12,564 nt of DNA from CAKQOE01 sp051892195 (GTDB lineage: Bacteria; Bacillota; Clostridia; Peptostreptococcales; Anaerovoracaceae), in assembly GCA_051892195.1 (NCBI GenBank), contig JBJFFZ010000088.1:1-12564 (forward strand). Reading direction: 5' to 3'. Of the stretch, positions 1 through 5,303 are shown one piece after another (positions within the stretch are counted from its first letter, which is position 1; each line of letters starts with the position of its first letter). The notes beneath the pieces are model-generated. The model did no database searches and was not told the origin of the DNA. It was given only the letters and a program-made list of their open reading frames with translations. Made by a program: the position numbers and the translations under genes.

Positions 1-205
1 CTGAATCATCAGGAAAGATCAGATTATTTTATGAATTCGAAATCTCTTTACCAGAATTTATGTCGTTTCCTTTTAAGCGGAGTCTATGTGTTTCAAATCG
101 AAAACAAGATAATAATAAACATTGCTCATTCAAATGTGGGGAATTGTGATTTACTGGCGGGACAAGGCGGCCTGCGGAGCGGCCGGAGAGGAAAAGCAAA
201 AAAAT

Positions 206-241
206 AAGCACCCTTAACCCCCAAAGAAAAGGATGCTTTTT
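206..241. terminator. Possible bidirectional terminator
   Basis: Arms AAGCACCCTT (206-215) and AAGGATGCTT (229-238) pair over ten positions with one C/A mismatch, around a 13-base loop. A T run follows on the plus strand (237-241), and an A run precedes it (198-204), which gives a T run on the minus strand. The mismatch and AT-rich ends make it weaker than the other terminators in the window. Confidence 0.45.
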
Positions 242-304
242 CTATAAAAACTTTGTGCGGGCATCGGAGTCACATCCGATTACCTTTATTTGAAGTGTAA
301 CACG

Positions 305-333
305 GAGGCAGCTGTTTTTCAACTGCCTCTTTT
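305..333 (+). terminator. Rho-independent terminator, plus strand
   Basis: Arms GAGGCAG (305-311) and CTGCCTC (323-329) pair perfectly around an 11-base T-rich loop, followed by TTTT (330-333). No gene lies just upstream, so the terminated transcript is either unannotated or begins left of the window. Confidence 0.55.
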
Positions 334-376
334 CCATTATTTCGGAATTTATGAGATAGATCAGCGGGCCTCCTGC

Positions 377-396
377 GCGGCAGCCGCGGCTGCCGC
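377..396. repeat. 20-base perfect GC-rich palindrome
   Basis: The half-site GCGGCAGCCG is followed directly by its exact reverse complement, with no spacer. As DNA it is a two-fold symmetric site; as RNA it would fold into a short very stable hairpin. It lies about 75 bases upstream of the rlmH promoter -10. Confidence 0.8.
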
Positions 397-422
397 TGCG
401 ATAATCCGGGGAATTGCATATG

Positions 423-442
423 ATGCGCATGCGAATGCGCAT
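423..442. repeat. 8-bp inverted repeat with GNRA-type loop
   Basis: ATCGCAT-like arms: ATGCGCAT at 423-430 and again at 435-442, separated by GCGA. Because ATGCGCAT is its own reverse complement, the two copies are both direct and inverted repeats. In RNA this gives an 8-bp stem capped by GCGA, a GNRA tetraloop sequence. It lies about 30 bases upstream of the rlmH -10, so it would be outside an rlmH transcript started there and may instead be a protein-binding site. Confidence 0.75.
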
Positions 443-469
443 TTTCCTGTGGCTGAACGGAGCCGGGAT

Positions 470-478
470 TGGTATAAT
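470..478 (+). promoter_or_regulatory. Extended -10 promoter upstream of rlmH
   Basis: TGGTATAAT supplies a consensus TATAAT (473-478) with the TGn extension; no good -35 is seen, which is usual for extended -10 promoters. A start near 485 would give rlmH a leader of about 215 bases, unusually long, so a closer promoter (for instance the TATATA at 577-582) may also act. Confidence 0.5.
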
Positions 479-700
479 GGTAAAAAAAATGTGCCGGCAG
501 GAGTTGCGGATTGCGGCGCAGCTGAATTGGCAAAGAAAGAAAATGATTTGGTGATTAATTGGCCGGCGCACATGGGTATATAGTTTTGGAGTGTTTGTGC
601 GGAAACCGGTGGCGGAGCGCAAGTGCAGTTCCGGGCAGCGGGGATGACGGGAGTCCGGCCCCGCGGAAACCGGGCAGAGCCGGAAGGAGCAGGAACAGAG

Positions 701-1180
701 ATGAATATTCAGGTGGTCTGCATCGGAAAACTGAAGGAAAAATACTGGTCGGATGCGGTTGCGGAGTATTCCAAGCGGCTGGGGCGGTTCTGCGGGTTTG
801 AAATCCGGGAGCTGAAGGAGGAACGGCTGCCGGATCGTGCGTCACCGGCGGAGGAGCAGCAGGTTATCGATGCAGAGGGAAAAAATATCCTGAAGCAGCT
901 TGGCAGCGGCAGTTATGTGATTGCTCTGGATGTCCGGGGAAAGCAGCTGAGCTCGGAGCAGCTTTCTGCAAAGATTGAGCAGCTGGGCGTGGAAGGCAGG
1001 AGCAATGTGGACTTCATTATCGGAGGTTCTCTGGGACTGTCGCAGGAGGTTCTGCAGCGGGCGGATTTTCGGCTGTCCTTTTCGCCCATGACCTTTCCCC
1101 ATCAGATGATGCGGGTGATTCTGCTGGAGCAGATCTACCGGGGATTTAAAATCATGCACAATGAAGCATATCATAAGTAA
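701..1180 (+). CDS. rlmH: 23S rRNA (pseudouridine1915-N3)-methyltransferase RlmH
   Basis: RlmH is a SPOUT-class enzyme that uses S-adenosylmethionine to methylate N3 of pseudouridine 1915 in helix 69 of 23S rRNA, acting on the assembled 70S ribosome. The 159-residue length is typical of the family. The SAM-binding knot loop FIIGGSLGL lies at residues 105-113, and the family C-terminus TFPHQMMRVILLEQIYRGF starts at residue 131 and ends with the conserved YHK (157-159). I chose the ATG at 701 because the protein then begins with the family's MNIQVVCIGKLKEKYW and has AGGAG/AGGA at 685-694; an in-frame GTG at 623 would add 26 residues unlike the family. No canonical terminator was found between it and the next gene. 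Confidence 0.97.
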   Translation: MNIQVVCIGKLKEKYWSDAVAEYSKRLGRFCGFEIRELKEERLPDRASPAEEQQVIDAEGKNILKQLGSGSYVIALDVRGKQLSSEQLSAKIEQLGVEGRSNVDFIIGGSLGLSQEVLQRADFRLSFSPMTFPHQMMRVILLEQIYRGFKIMHNEAYHK

Positions 1181-1227
1181 AAAAGTTGCGGGCCGCGCTC
1201 ACGGCAGAGTTTGGCGGAGTTGAAGAG

Positions 1228-1244
1228 CCCCGGCCCGGCCGGGG
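1228..1244. repeat. GC-rich palindrome, 8-1-8
   Basis: CCCCGGCC and GGCCGGGG flank a single C, a perfect 17-base inverted repeat between rlmH and the next gene. No T run follows, so it is not a standard terminator, though it could stall polymerase or stabilise a 3' end. Confidence 0.8.
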
Positions 1245-1265
1245 AGCAGAAACGCAGTTCCCGCC

Positions 1266-1294
1266 TTGCGGAGCAGGCGTGTTTGTTGTATAAT
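1266..1294 (+). promoter_or_regulatory. Promoter of the 119-aa protein gene
   Basis: TTGCGG (1266-1271) and a consensus TATAAT (1289-1294) are 17 bp apart. Transcription would begin near 1301, only about 20 bases before the start codon and just ahead of the AGGAGG site, so the gene has a very short leader. Confidence 0.7.
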
Positions 1295-1320
1295 TTTAGT
1301 TAGTAACAGGAGGAAATAAG

Positions 1321-1680
1321 ATGGATTACAAGGATATGATGGATTTCAGTTTTGAAAGTCTCAATGTCAGAAAAAGCGTTTTTGATATGCAGGTAAGAAC
1401 TCTGGACAACGAGTACCCGGGACTTCCGGAAGAACTCAAGCCGTTTCATTACTATTTTTCACACGAAGGTCACGTCATTATGATCATTCCGCGGAACTAT
1501 CTCCAGACTGCGCTGGATACAGGAGAACTGGATGACTATGAGATCCAGATTCCGGTAAAATTTGTTCTGGAAAAGGGCTACGAGTTTGTAGAGGGGCACT
1601 ACAACTACATTGTGGGCAACTTTGATTACAACGACGAGCTTCATTGCGTAGAGGTTCCTACCGAATATTACGAATATTAA
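1321..1680 (+). CDS. Uncharacterised acidic, tyrosine-rich 119-aa protein
   Basis: I do not recognise the family. The ATG is preceded by a perfect AGGAGG (1308-1313) at 7-base spacing and by its own promoter, so the gene is very likely real and well translated. The product is acidic, rich in Tyr and Asp/Glu, has no signal peptide or membrane segment, and has one Cys near the C-terminus; it ends in YYEY. The central part (VIMIIPRNYLQTAL, about residues 57-70, then DDYEIQIPVKFVLEKGYEFV) alternates hydrophobic and polar residues as in a small alpha/beta fold. It is expected to be a soluble cytosolic protein. The gene stands alone between rlmH and the assembly gap, so its neighbours give no functional hint. 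Confidence 0.85.
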   Translation: MDYKDMMDFSFESLNVRKSVFDMQVRTLDNEYPGLPEELKPFHYYFSHEGHVIMIIPRNYLQTALDTGELDDYEIQIPVKFVLEKGYEFVEGHYNYIVGNFDYNDELHCVEVPTEYYEY

Positions 1681-1702
1681 TTTCATTTCCTGCAGCGAGT
1701 GA

Positions 1703-1720
1703 CGGTGCGCCCGCGCACCG
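1703..1720. repeat. GC-rich palindrome at the edge of the assembly gap
   Basis: CGGTGCGC and GCGCACCG flank CC, a perfect inverted repeat starting 22 bases after the stop of the 119-aa gene. It may be the stem of that gene's terminator, but the following sequence is lost in the N run ten bases later, so the T run cannot be checked. Confidence 0.7.
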
Positions 1721-1729
1721 GAACCATGT

Positions 1730-1829
1730 NNNNNNNNNNNNNNNNNNNNNNNNNNNNNNNNNNNNNNNNNNNNNNNNNNNNNNNNNNNNNNNNNNNNNNN
1801 NNNNNNNNNNNNNNNNNNNNNNNNNNNNN
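1730..1829. other. Assembly gap of 100 N
   Basis: Exactly 100 N, the conventional placeholder for a scaffold join of unknown size. The true sequence may be longer or shorter and could contain genes. Linkage of the 119-aa gene and the ArsR-type gene therefore depends on scaffolding alone. Any frame crossing this interval is an artefact. Confidence 0.98.
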
Positions 1830-1861
1830 GGGCGGTTGTAACATAATTGTAAAAATTGTGA

Positions 1862-1890
1862 TTGCCAAATAAATAAAATCGTGATACTAT
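1862..1890 (+). promoter_or_regulatory. Promoter of the ArsR-type regulator with possible operator
   Basis: TTGCCA (1862-1867) and TACTAT (1885-1890) are 17 bp apart. The -10 is part of the palindrome ACTATAGT (1886-1893), and AATTGT occurs twice nine bases apart just upstream of the -35 (1845-1850, 1854-1859). Either could be an operator for autoregulation, common for ArsR-type repressors; that is inference. Confidence 0.65.
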
Positions 1891-1930
1891 AGTCAATAGG
1901 AAATAAACGATATATAAGAGGTTTAGGAAT

Positions 1931-2248
1931 ATGAGGCTCAGAAAAGAGAGTGACGATCTTCAGGAAGAAGAAGTGCTGCTTATTGCAAATGTTTCTGATG
2001 CGCTGGCGCATCCTGCCAGAATCAGGATTTTCCGGTTTATTATGAAATGCAATGCTATGAGACAGCTCGTATGCAACAAGGATATTGTCGCGGAGTTCGA
2101 TTATTCCCAGGCAACGATTTCACAGCATCTTAAGAAGCTTCAGCAGGGGCAGCTGGTGCAGGTGAAGAAAAAAGACCGATTTTCTTATTATTTTGTAAAT
2201 ATCGGTGTACTTGGAAAGTACATCAAGGCAGTCAACAAGTTTGACTGA
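1931..2248 (+). CDS. ArsR-family winged-helix transcriptional regulator
   Basis: A 105-residue cytosolic DNA-binding protein of the ArsR/SmtB type, which usually acts as a dimeric repressor. The segment VSDALAHPARIRIFRFIM (residues 21-38) matches the family's first conserved helix (sALadptRlrIL). The recognition helix is YSQATISQHLKKLQQGQLV (58-76), and KKKDRFSYYFVN (79-90) forms the wing. The typical metal-binding ELCVCDL motif is missing: Cys40 and Cys48 are present but not in that arrangement, so the inducer is unknown and may not be a metal. The start has GAGG at 1918-1921. No transporter or other target is adjacent downstream; a target gene could lie in the assembly gap. It is followed by a strong terminator, so it is transcribed alone. 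Confidence 0.92.
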   Translation: MRLRKESDDLQEEEVLLIANVSDALAHPARIRIFRFIMKCNAMRQLVCNKDIVAEFDYSQATISQHLKKLQQGQLVQVKKKDRFSYYFVNIGVLGKYIKAVNKFD

Positions 2249-2311
2249 TTGGAAACGCAGGTAACGATTTATTCGTCCTCATAAATTCTTAGGTTGTTTG
2301 ACATAAACGGC

Positions 2312-2338
2312 AAAACGGACCGCATGGCGGTCCGTTTT
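2312..2338. terminator. Strong bidirectional terminator after the ArsR-type gene
   Basis: Twelve-base perfectly complementary arms (2312-2323 and 2327-2338) enclose ATG. The arms are GC-rich inside with AAAA and TTTT at the outer ends, so the stem works as a terminator in both directions. Confidence 0.88.
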
Positions 2339-2345
2339 ACTTTGC

Positions 2346-2427
2346 CCGGCGGAGCCCCGCCGGAACATGCCCGGGCGCTTTTGGCCCGGGAAATACGGGG
2401 CAGTGAATCGGGCAGGCGGCCTGCCCG
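2346..2427. repeat. Cluster of three GC-rich hairpins
   Basis: Three consecutive perfect inverted repeats: CCGGCGG/CCGCCGG around AGCC (2346-2363), CCCGGGC/GCCCGGG around seven bases (2370-2390), and CGGGCAGG/CCTGCCCG around CGG (2409-2427). They lie in the 347-base space between the ArsR-type gene's terminator and the promoter of the 63-aa gene. None has a T run. The rest of this space (2428-2487) is AT-rich with no further structure seen. Confidence 0.75.
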
Positions 2428-2487
2428 GCAATGCAGACAATCGTTGTACGAACGAGTTTGTTAATATTATAATTAGCAATAATAGTA

Positions 2488-2517
2488 TTGACGAAATATC
2501 GGACAGAATCATATAAT
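2488..2517 (+). promoter_or_regulatory. Strong promoter of the 63-aa gene
   Basis: TTGACG (2488-2493) and TATAAT (2512-2517) are separated by 18 bp, close to the housekeeping-sigma consensus. Transcription would begin near 2524, giving a leader of about 72 bases before the start codon. Confidence 0.75.
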
Positions 2518-2595
2518 TGTAATGTATAAGAAGAAAGTTACAGTCTGAGATGACGATCAATAAATCGGGTGATTTGAAAGCGGAGGCATAGATCA

Positions 2596-2787
2596 ATGAG
2601 GTATGAGGATTTAACGGACGAAGAGAAGGTACTGCTGGAGAAGAAGCTGTCCCAGTTCCCGTGGCTTCCGAAAGAAAGCAACAATGTGTGTCCGAACTAT
2701 TTTAATCCTTACCACGATCCGAGGCAGTGTCCGGGTGCGTGCAGATACTGCATGTGGGACGAGGTTCTGCAGGAAATCGGGTATTAG
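2596..2787 (+). CDS. Small four-cysteine protein (63 aa), function unknown
   Basis: I do not recognise a named family. The gene has a near-consensus promoter and GGAGG (2582-2586) nine bases before the ATG, so expression is very likely. The first 28 residues are charged and probably helical (LTDEEKVLLEKKLSQFPWL). The second half holds Cys32, Cys45, Cys49 and Cys52, spaced CX12CX3CX2C, with His40 and several aromatic residues nearby; this suggests one bound zinc ion or a small iron-sulfur cluster. The segment CPGACRYC (45-52) has the CX3CX2C spacing used by radical SAM enzymes, but at 63 residues there is no room for the barrel and SAM-binding parts, so it is not such an enzyme by itself. It lacks a signal peptide. 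It stands alone, with a terminator downstream at 2868-2909. Confidence 0.85.
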   Translation: MRYEDLTDEEKVLLEKKLSQFPWLPKESNNVCPNYFNPYHDPRQCPGACRYCMWDEVLQEIGY

Positions 2788-2867
2788 GAAGCGGGCGGTT
2801 CCGGGTCAGTGATACAGCATAAAACACAATAAATATACAGAAAAAGCAAAACAAAACCAGAAAAATG

Positions 2868-2909
2868 AAAAGCAGGCTGTCGCATTCCGATGCGGCGGCC
2901 TGCTTTTTT
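2868..2909. terminator. Bidirectional terminator between the 63-aa gene and panE
   Basis: Outer arms AAAAGCAGGC (2868-2877) and GCCTGCTTTT (2898-2907) pair perfectly; inside, CGCAT and ATGCG (2881-2885, 2890-2894) pair again. A run of six T (2904-2909) follows on the plus strand and an A-rich flank serves the minus strand. It sits between two converging genes and can stop both. Confidence 0.9.
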
Positions 2910-2939
2910 GGGTTTTTCGGGTTGCTCCGCAGGCGTTAT

Positions 2940-3866
2940 TTAAAACCGTTCCAGGATTTCCTTCACAATCCTGGTATTTTCCGGGGCCGGCAGGCCGGCC
3001 GTTTCTGCAAGGTGCACCACGGCGCCGTTGATTCGTTCGATTTCCGTTTTACGCCCGTTTCTTGCGTCCTGCAGCATGGAGCAGACGTTCTGACCTGTTT
3101 TTTGTGCAACCGACAGCACGTTTTCCACTGTGGATTCTTCGTCATAGCTGCGTCCCAGGGCCTGATTGATCACCTGCACCGCTTCCCGCACCAGCCTGCC
3201 GGAGCGGTCTCTCATGGCCGGATCCTCTGCGATGAACCGGTTCTGCCGGTCGGTGAGCGTGCATACGGCGTTGATTCCCACGTTGATCAGCAGCTTGCGG
3301 AGAACTGCATCGGCCGCATCCTCTGTGATTTCCGTTTCAAAACCGGCATCTGTCAGAAGCTGATTGACACTGCAGAGCAGTGCATCCGCTTCCGGAGATT
3401 CCGGGTCTAAAGCGCCGATGACCGTTTTTCCGCTGCCCGCCTGAATAATTCTGCCCTCCGGCGTAATATTCACTCCCATGGCGGTGGTTCCCATGATGAT
3501 TCGTGCGGCAGGAACCTTTGAAAGAATATCCTCGTGGTTTCCGTAACCGTTCTGCAGGGTCAGGGCGATGGTTTCCGGTCCGAACAGGGCGGCATGCTCC
3601 TGCATGGCTTCTGCCGTGGTGTGGGATTTTACGGAAATAAGAACAAGATCTGCCGGGGACTGTCCGGCAGTGTCGGAAACAGCCTCCGGAGAAGCTGAGA
3701 TCAGGACAGCTCCGCTGCTGTCTGTAATAGAAATACCAAAACGGCGGATCCGCTCTGCATGATCCGGTGATTTTACCACGCAGAGGACCTGGTGATCCGG
3801 ATTCTGCGCAAAATGAGCTGCGTAAAGGGAGCCTACAGCTCCGCAGCCGAGAACAGCGATTTTCAT
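2940..3866 (-). CDS. panE: 2-dehydropantoate 2-reductase (ketopantoate reductase)
   Basis: The enzyme reduces 2-dehydropantoate to pantoate with NADPH in the cytosol, a step toward pantothenate and coenzyme A. The 308-residue product has the N-terminal dinucleotide fold with GCGAVGS (residues 7-13), Lys80 and Asn106 (in LQNGYG) where the family places substrate and cofactor contacts, the catalytic Lys191 with Asn195 in RKLLINVGIN, and Ser263 and Glu275 in the C-terminal helical domain. All expected residues are present. The ATG at 3866 follows AAAGGAGG (minus strand, 3874-3881) at suitable spacing; the frame extends upstream but that part is unlike the family. No panB or panC is nearby. Some ApbA/PanE relatives act on other 2-oxo acids, so the substrate is inferred. 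It is the only minus-strand gene here and runs divergently from the 387-aa gene. Confidence 0.93.
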   Translation of the reverse strand: MKIAVLGCGAVGSLYAAHFAQNPDHQVLCVVKSPDHAERIRRFGISITDSSGAVLISASPEAVSDTAGQSPADLVLISVKSHTTAEAMQEHAALFGPETIALTLQNGYGNHEDILSKVPAARIIMGTTAMGVNITPEGRIIQAGSGKTVIGALDPESPEADALLCSVNQLLTDAGFETEITEDAADAVLRKLLINVGINAVCTLTDRQNRFIAEDPAMRDRSGRLVREAVQVINQALGRSYDEESTVENVLSVAQKTGQNVCSMLQDARNGRKTEIERINGAVVHLAETAGLPAPENTRIVKEILERF

Positions 3867-3943
3867 GACTTTGCCTCCTTTGTGACATAACTCTGAAATC
3901 GTGATTGGAATACGTATATCTTCAGTATAAAACAACTGCGCTA

Positions 3944-3972
3944 TTGGTGGAAGTTCAAAAAAATGATATACT
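3944..3972 (+). promoter_or_regulatory. Promoter of the 387-aa gene
   Basis: TTGGTG (3944-3949) and TATACT (3967-3972) are 17 bp apart in the divergent space between panE and the 387-aa gene. A start near 3979 gives a leader of about 104 bases. No equally good minus-strand promoter for panE was found, although a TATACT-like sequence is present there. Confidence 0.6.
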
Positions 3973-3993
3973 GATTCAGATAAAATGTTTGGA

Positions 3994-4039
3994 GCTGCGC
4001 CCCTGCCGCCCCGAAGCCGGAGAAGGGGCTGCACGCAGC
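3994..4039 (+). promoter_or_regulatory. Structured leader of the 387-aa gene
   Basis: Arms GCTGCG (3994-3999) and CGCAGC (4034-4039) enclose a second stem GCCCC/GGGGC (4008-4012, 4025-4029). It ends 31 bases before the ribosome binding site and has no T run, so it could stabilise or tune the transcript. No known riboswitch class is recognised. Confidence 0.4.
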
Positions 4040-4082
4040 GGGGAAAGGGAAATACACAGCAGGATAACAGAGGAGTTTGCCC

Positions 4083-5246
4083 ATGGCTGAGGAAAACAGA
4101 TCAGGACAGGTAGAAAACCAGTCTGCAGAGGCAGATGAAGAGGAAGACATCCTTGAAAAAGAACGGCGCAGCAGAGCGGAGATCCGCGAGGGGATCGAGG
4201 CTGCCCGAAAGGAAGCTGCATCGGATGAGGAGTCGGAAGAAGCAATCCGGGCAATGGAAGCCGTCAACGAAAAAATTCTCAAAAACAGCAAGGTAACCAG
4301 GCTCATCGGAACACCGTTGTATTTCCGAAAGCTGCCCCGGTCTACAGAACGTCCTGTTCCTGCAGCAGAAGCATCGTATATAAAAGAGATTACTGCAGAT
4401 TATGACTGGAATATAAATACAGGAGAGACGGTTTTTGTAAACAGCGGCTCCGGCAATTTCAACCGGCAGTTTGAAAAGGCAAGGTGGGAGTACGTCGTGC
4501 TGGAAAAAGGCGAGTTCCCCATCCTTCTGTATGACAAGACCGTGCGCATGACCGCCCGGTACGGCTTCGTCCTGACAAACAGATATCTCCATATCCACCT
4601 GCGGGATTATATCCCGTACAAGGTGCGTCTGAGCAGGATTTCCAGGGTGATCGTGGATTTCGGATACACAAAGCGGGACTGGTCCTCCATCAGCTTTATG
4701 CAGCAGGGCTCAAAAAAACGCTATCCGTTTTTCCAGTCTCTGGACGCCGAGCGGGTCATCGAACTGGCCGATGTGCTTTTGCACATGCTCTACCACCTGA
4801 TGCCTATGCCAAAGGCAGACTTTGAAATGACCGGCACCATGCCCGACAGCATCGCAGACGAATTTCGCGAGGACGCCTGGGACGAGGATGCAAAAAAGGG
4901 CAGAATCCTGCGGTTCTTTGCCCGGCTGCGGCGCTGGATGAAGATGATCCGCGTCATGCTCTTTGAAAACGAAGAACCGGAGGGCGATGTGCCTGCACCT
5001 GTGTGGGTTCCGATTCTGGACGGCAAAAAGAAGAGTGACGACACGGGCGAAATCATTGAGCCTGCAGGAAAAGAAGCAGATGAAAAGAATCCGGACTCCC
5101 AGGATGCCGGAAAAAAAGGAAAAAAGAGCAGAAAGAAAGGCTCCAAAAAGGACGACGGCTCTGCCGACAGCAAAAAGGCAGGGGGAAAAGACAAAGAAAA
5201 GAGCAAGGGCAAAGACAAAAATAAAAAGAAGAAAAAAGGGAAATAG
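4083..5246 (+). CDS. Uncharacterised 387-aa protein with PH-like core and lysine-rich tail
   Basis: I do not recognise a characterised homologue. Residues 18-70 are highly charged and heptad-like, probably a coiled coil. Residues about 145-240 read like a bacterial PH-type domain: GFVLTNRYLHIHL (161-173), then PYKVRLSRISRVIVDFGYTK (178-197), a tryptophan and a strand-rich stretch, ending in the helix DAERVIELADVLLHML (221-236). Residues 272-294 (RILRFFARLRRWMKMIRVML core) form a cationic amphipathic helix that could lie on a membrane. The last 45 residues are mostly Lys, Gly, Asp and Ser, a disordered basic tail. There is no signal peptide or transmembrane helix. AGGAG (4071-4075) fits the ATG at 4083; a TTG at 4077 in the same frame is too close to it. 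ylmH follows after 57 bases, so co-transcription is likely. A cytosolic protein touching membrane or nucleic acid is my inference. Confidence 0.88.
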   Translation: MAEENRSGQVENQSAEADEEEDILEKERRSRAEIREGIEAARKEAASDEESEEAIRAMEAVNEKILKNSKVTRLIGTPLYFRKLPRSTERPVPAAEASYIKEITADYDWNINTGETVFVNSGSGNFNRQFEKARWEYVVLEKGEFPILLYDKTVRMTARYGFVLTNRYLHIHLRDYIPYKVRLSRISRVIVDFGYTKRDWSSISFMQQGSKKRYPFFQSLDAERVIELADVLLHMLYHLMPMPKADFEMTGTMPDSIADEFREDAWDEDAKKGRILRFFARLRRWMKMIRVMLFENEEPEGDVPAPVWVPILDGKKKSDDTGEIIEPAGKEADEKNPDSQDAGKKGKKSRKKGSKKDDGSADSKKAGGKDKEKSKGKDKNKKKKKGK

Positions 5247-5253
5247 CCCTGCC

Positions 5254-5269
5254 GGCGGCCCCGGCCGCC
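5254..5269. repeat. GC-rich palindrome between the 387-aa gene and ylmH
   Basis: GGCGGCC and GGCCGCC flank CC, a perfect 16-base inverted repeat seven bases after the stop codon. It has no T run, so read-through into ylmH is expected, perhaps with altered message stability. Confidence 0.75.
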
Positions 5270-5303
5270 CGCTGCTCAGCAACCATAATAGAAGGAAAAA
5301 CCT

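Larger units (their letters stand above)
1..700. other. Non-coding stretch upstream of rlmH with hairpins and a promoter
   Basis: I see no convincing gene here. The open frames in this stretch lack a good ribosome binding site, are of low complexity (for example an alanine run made by GCN-rich sequence) and resemble no known protein. It holds two terminator-like hairpins (206-241 and 305-333), a small hairpin with arms ATCGGA/TCCGAT at 263-280, a 20-base perfect palindrome (377-396), an 8-bp stem closed by a GCGA loop (423-442), and an extended -10 promoter (470-478) reading toward rlmH. No tRNA or rRNA signature was recognised. A gene ending just left of the window could account for the first terminator. 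Confidence 0.55.

Noticed and set aside
290..583. 97-codon plus-strand open frame
   Set aside because: It starts at TTG without a ribosome binding site, crosses the terminator at 305-333 and both palindromes, and its alanine run comes from the GC-rich inverted repeat. No protein family resemblance.
623..700. Upstream GTG start for rlmH
   Set aside because: It would add 26 residues not found in RlmH; the ATG at 701 gives the exact family N-terminus with a ribosome binding site.
1321..1335. MDYKD start resembling part of a FLAG epitope tag
   Set aside because: Only four matching residues, with natural promoter and ribosome binding site; coincidence rather than an engineered construct.
2298..2303. 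TTGACA as a -35 element after the ArsR-type gene
   Set aside because: No -10-like sequence lies at 16-18 bp; the position falls inside the terminator stem.
2279..2596. 105-codon minus-strand open frame with a hydrophobic stretch
   Set aside because: It runs through the terminator at 2312-2338, the three GC-rich hairpins and the promoter of the 63-aa gene; the hydrophobic part is just AT-rich promoter DNA read backwards.
2730..2753. Radical SAM enzyme call from the CX3CX2C motif
   Set aside because: The whole protein is 63 residues; the barrel and SAM-binding elements are absent and no continuation in other frames was seen after the stop codon.
2985..3000. GGCCGGC-AG-GCCGGCC inverted repeat as a regulatory element
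   Set aside because: It lies within the panE coding sequence at the conserved Gly-Leu-Pro-Ala-Pro part, so codon constraint can explain it; kept only as a member of the palindrome set in the findings.
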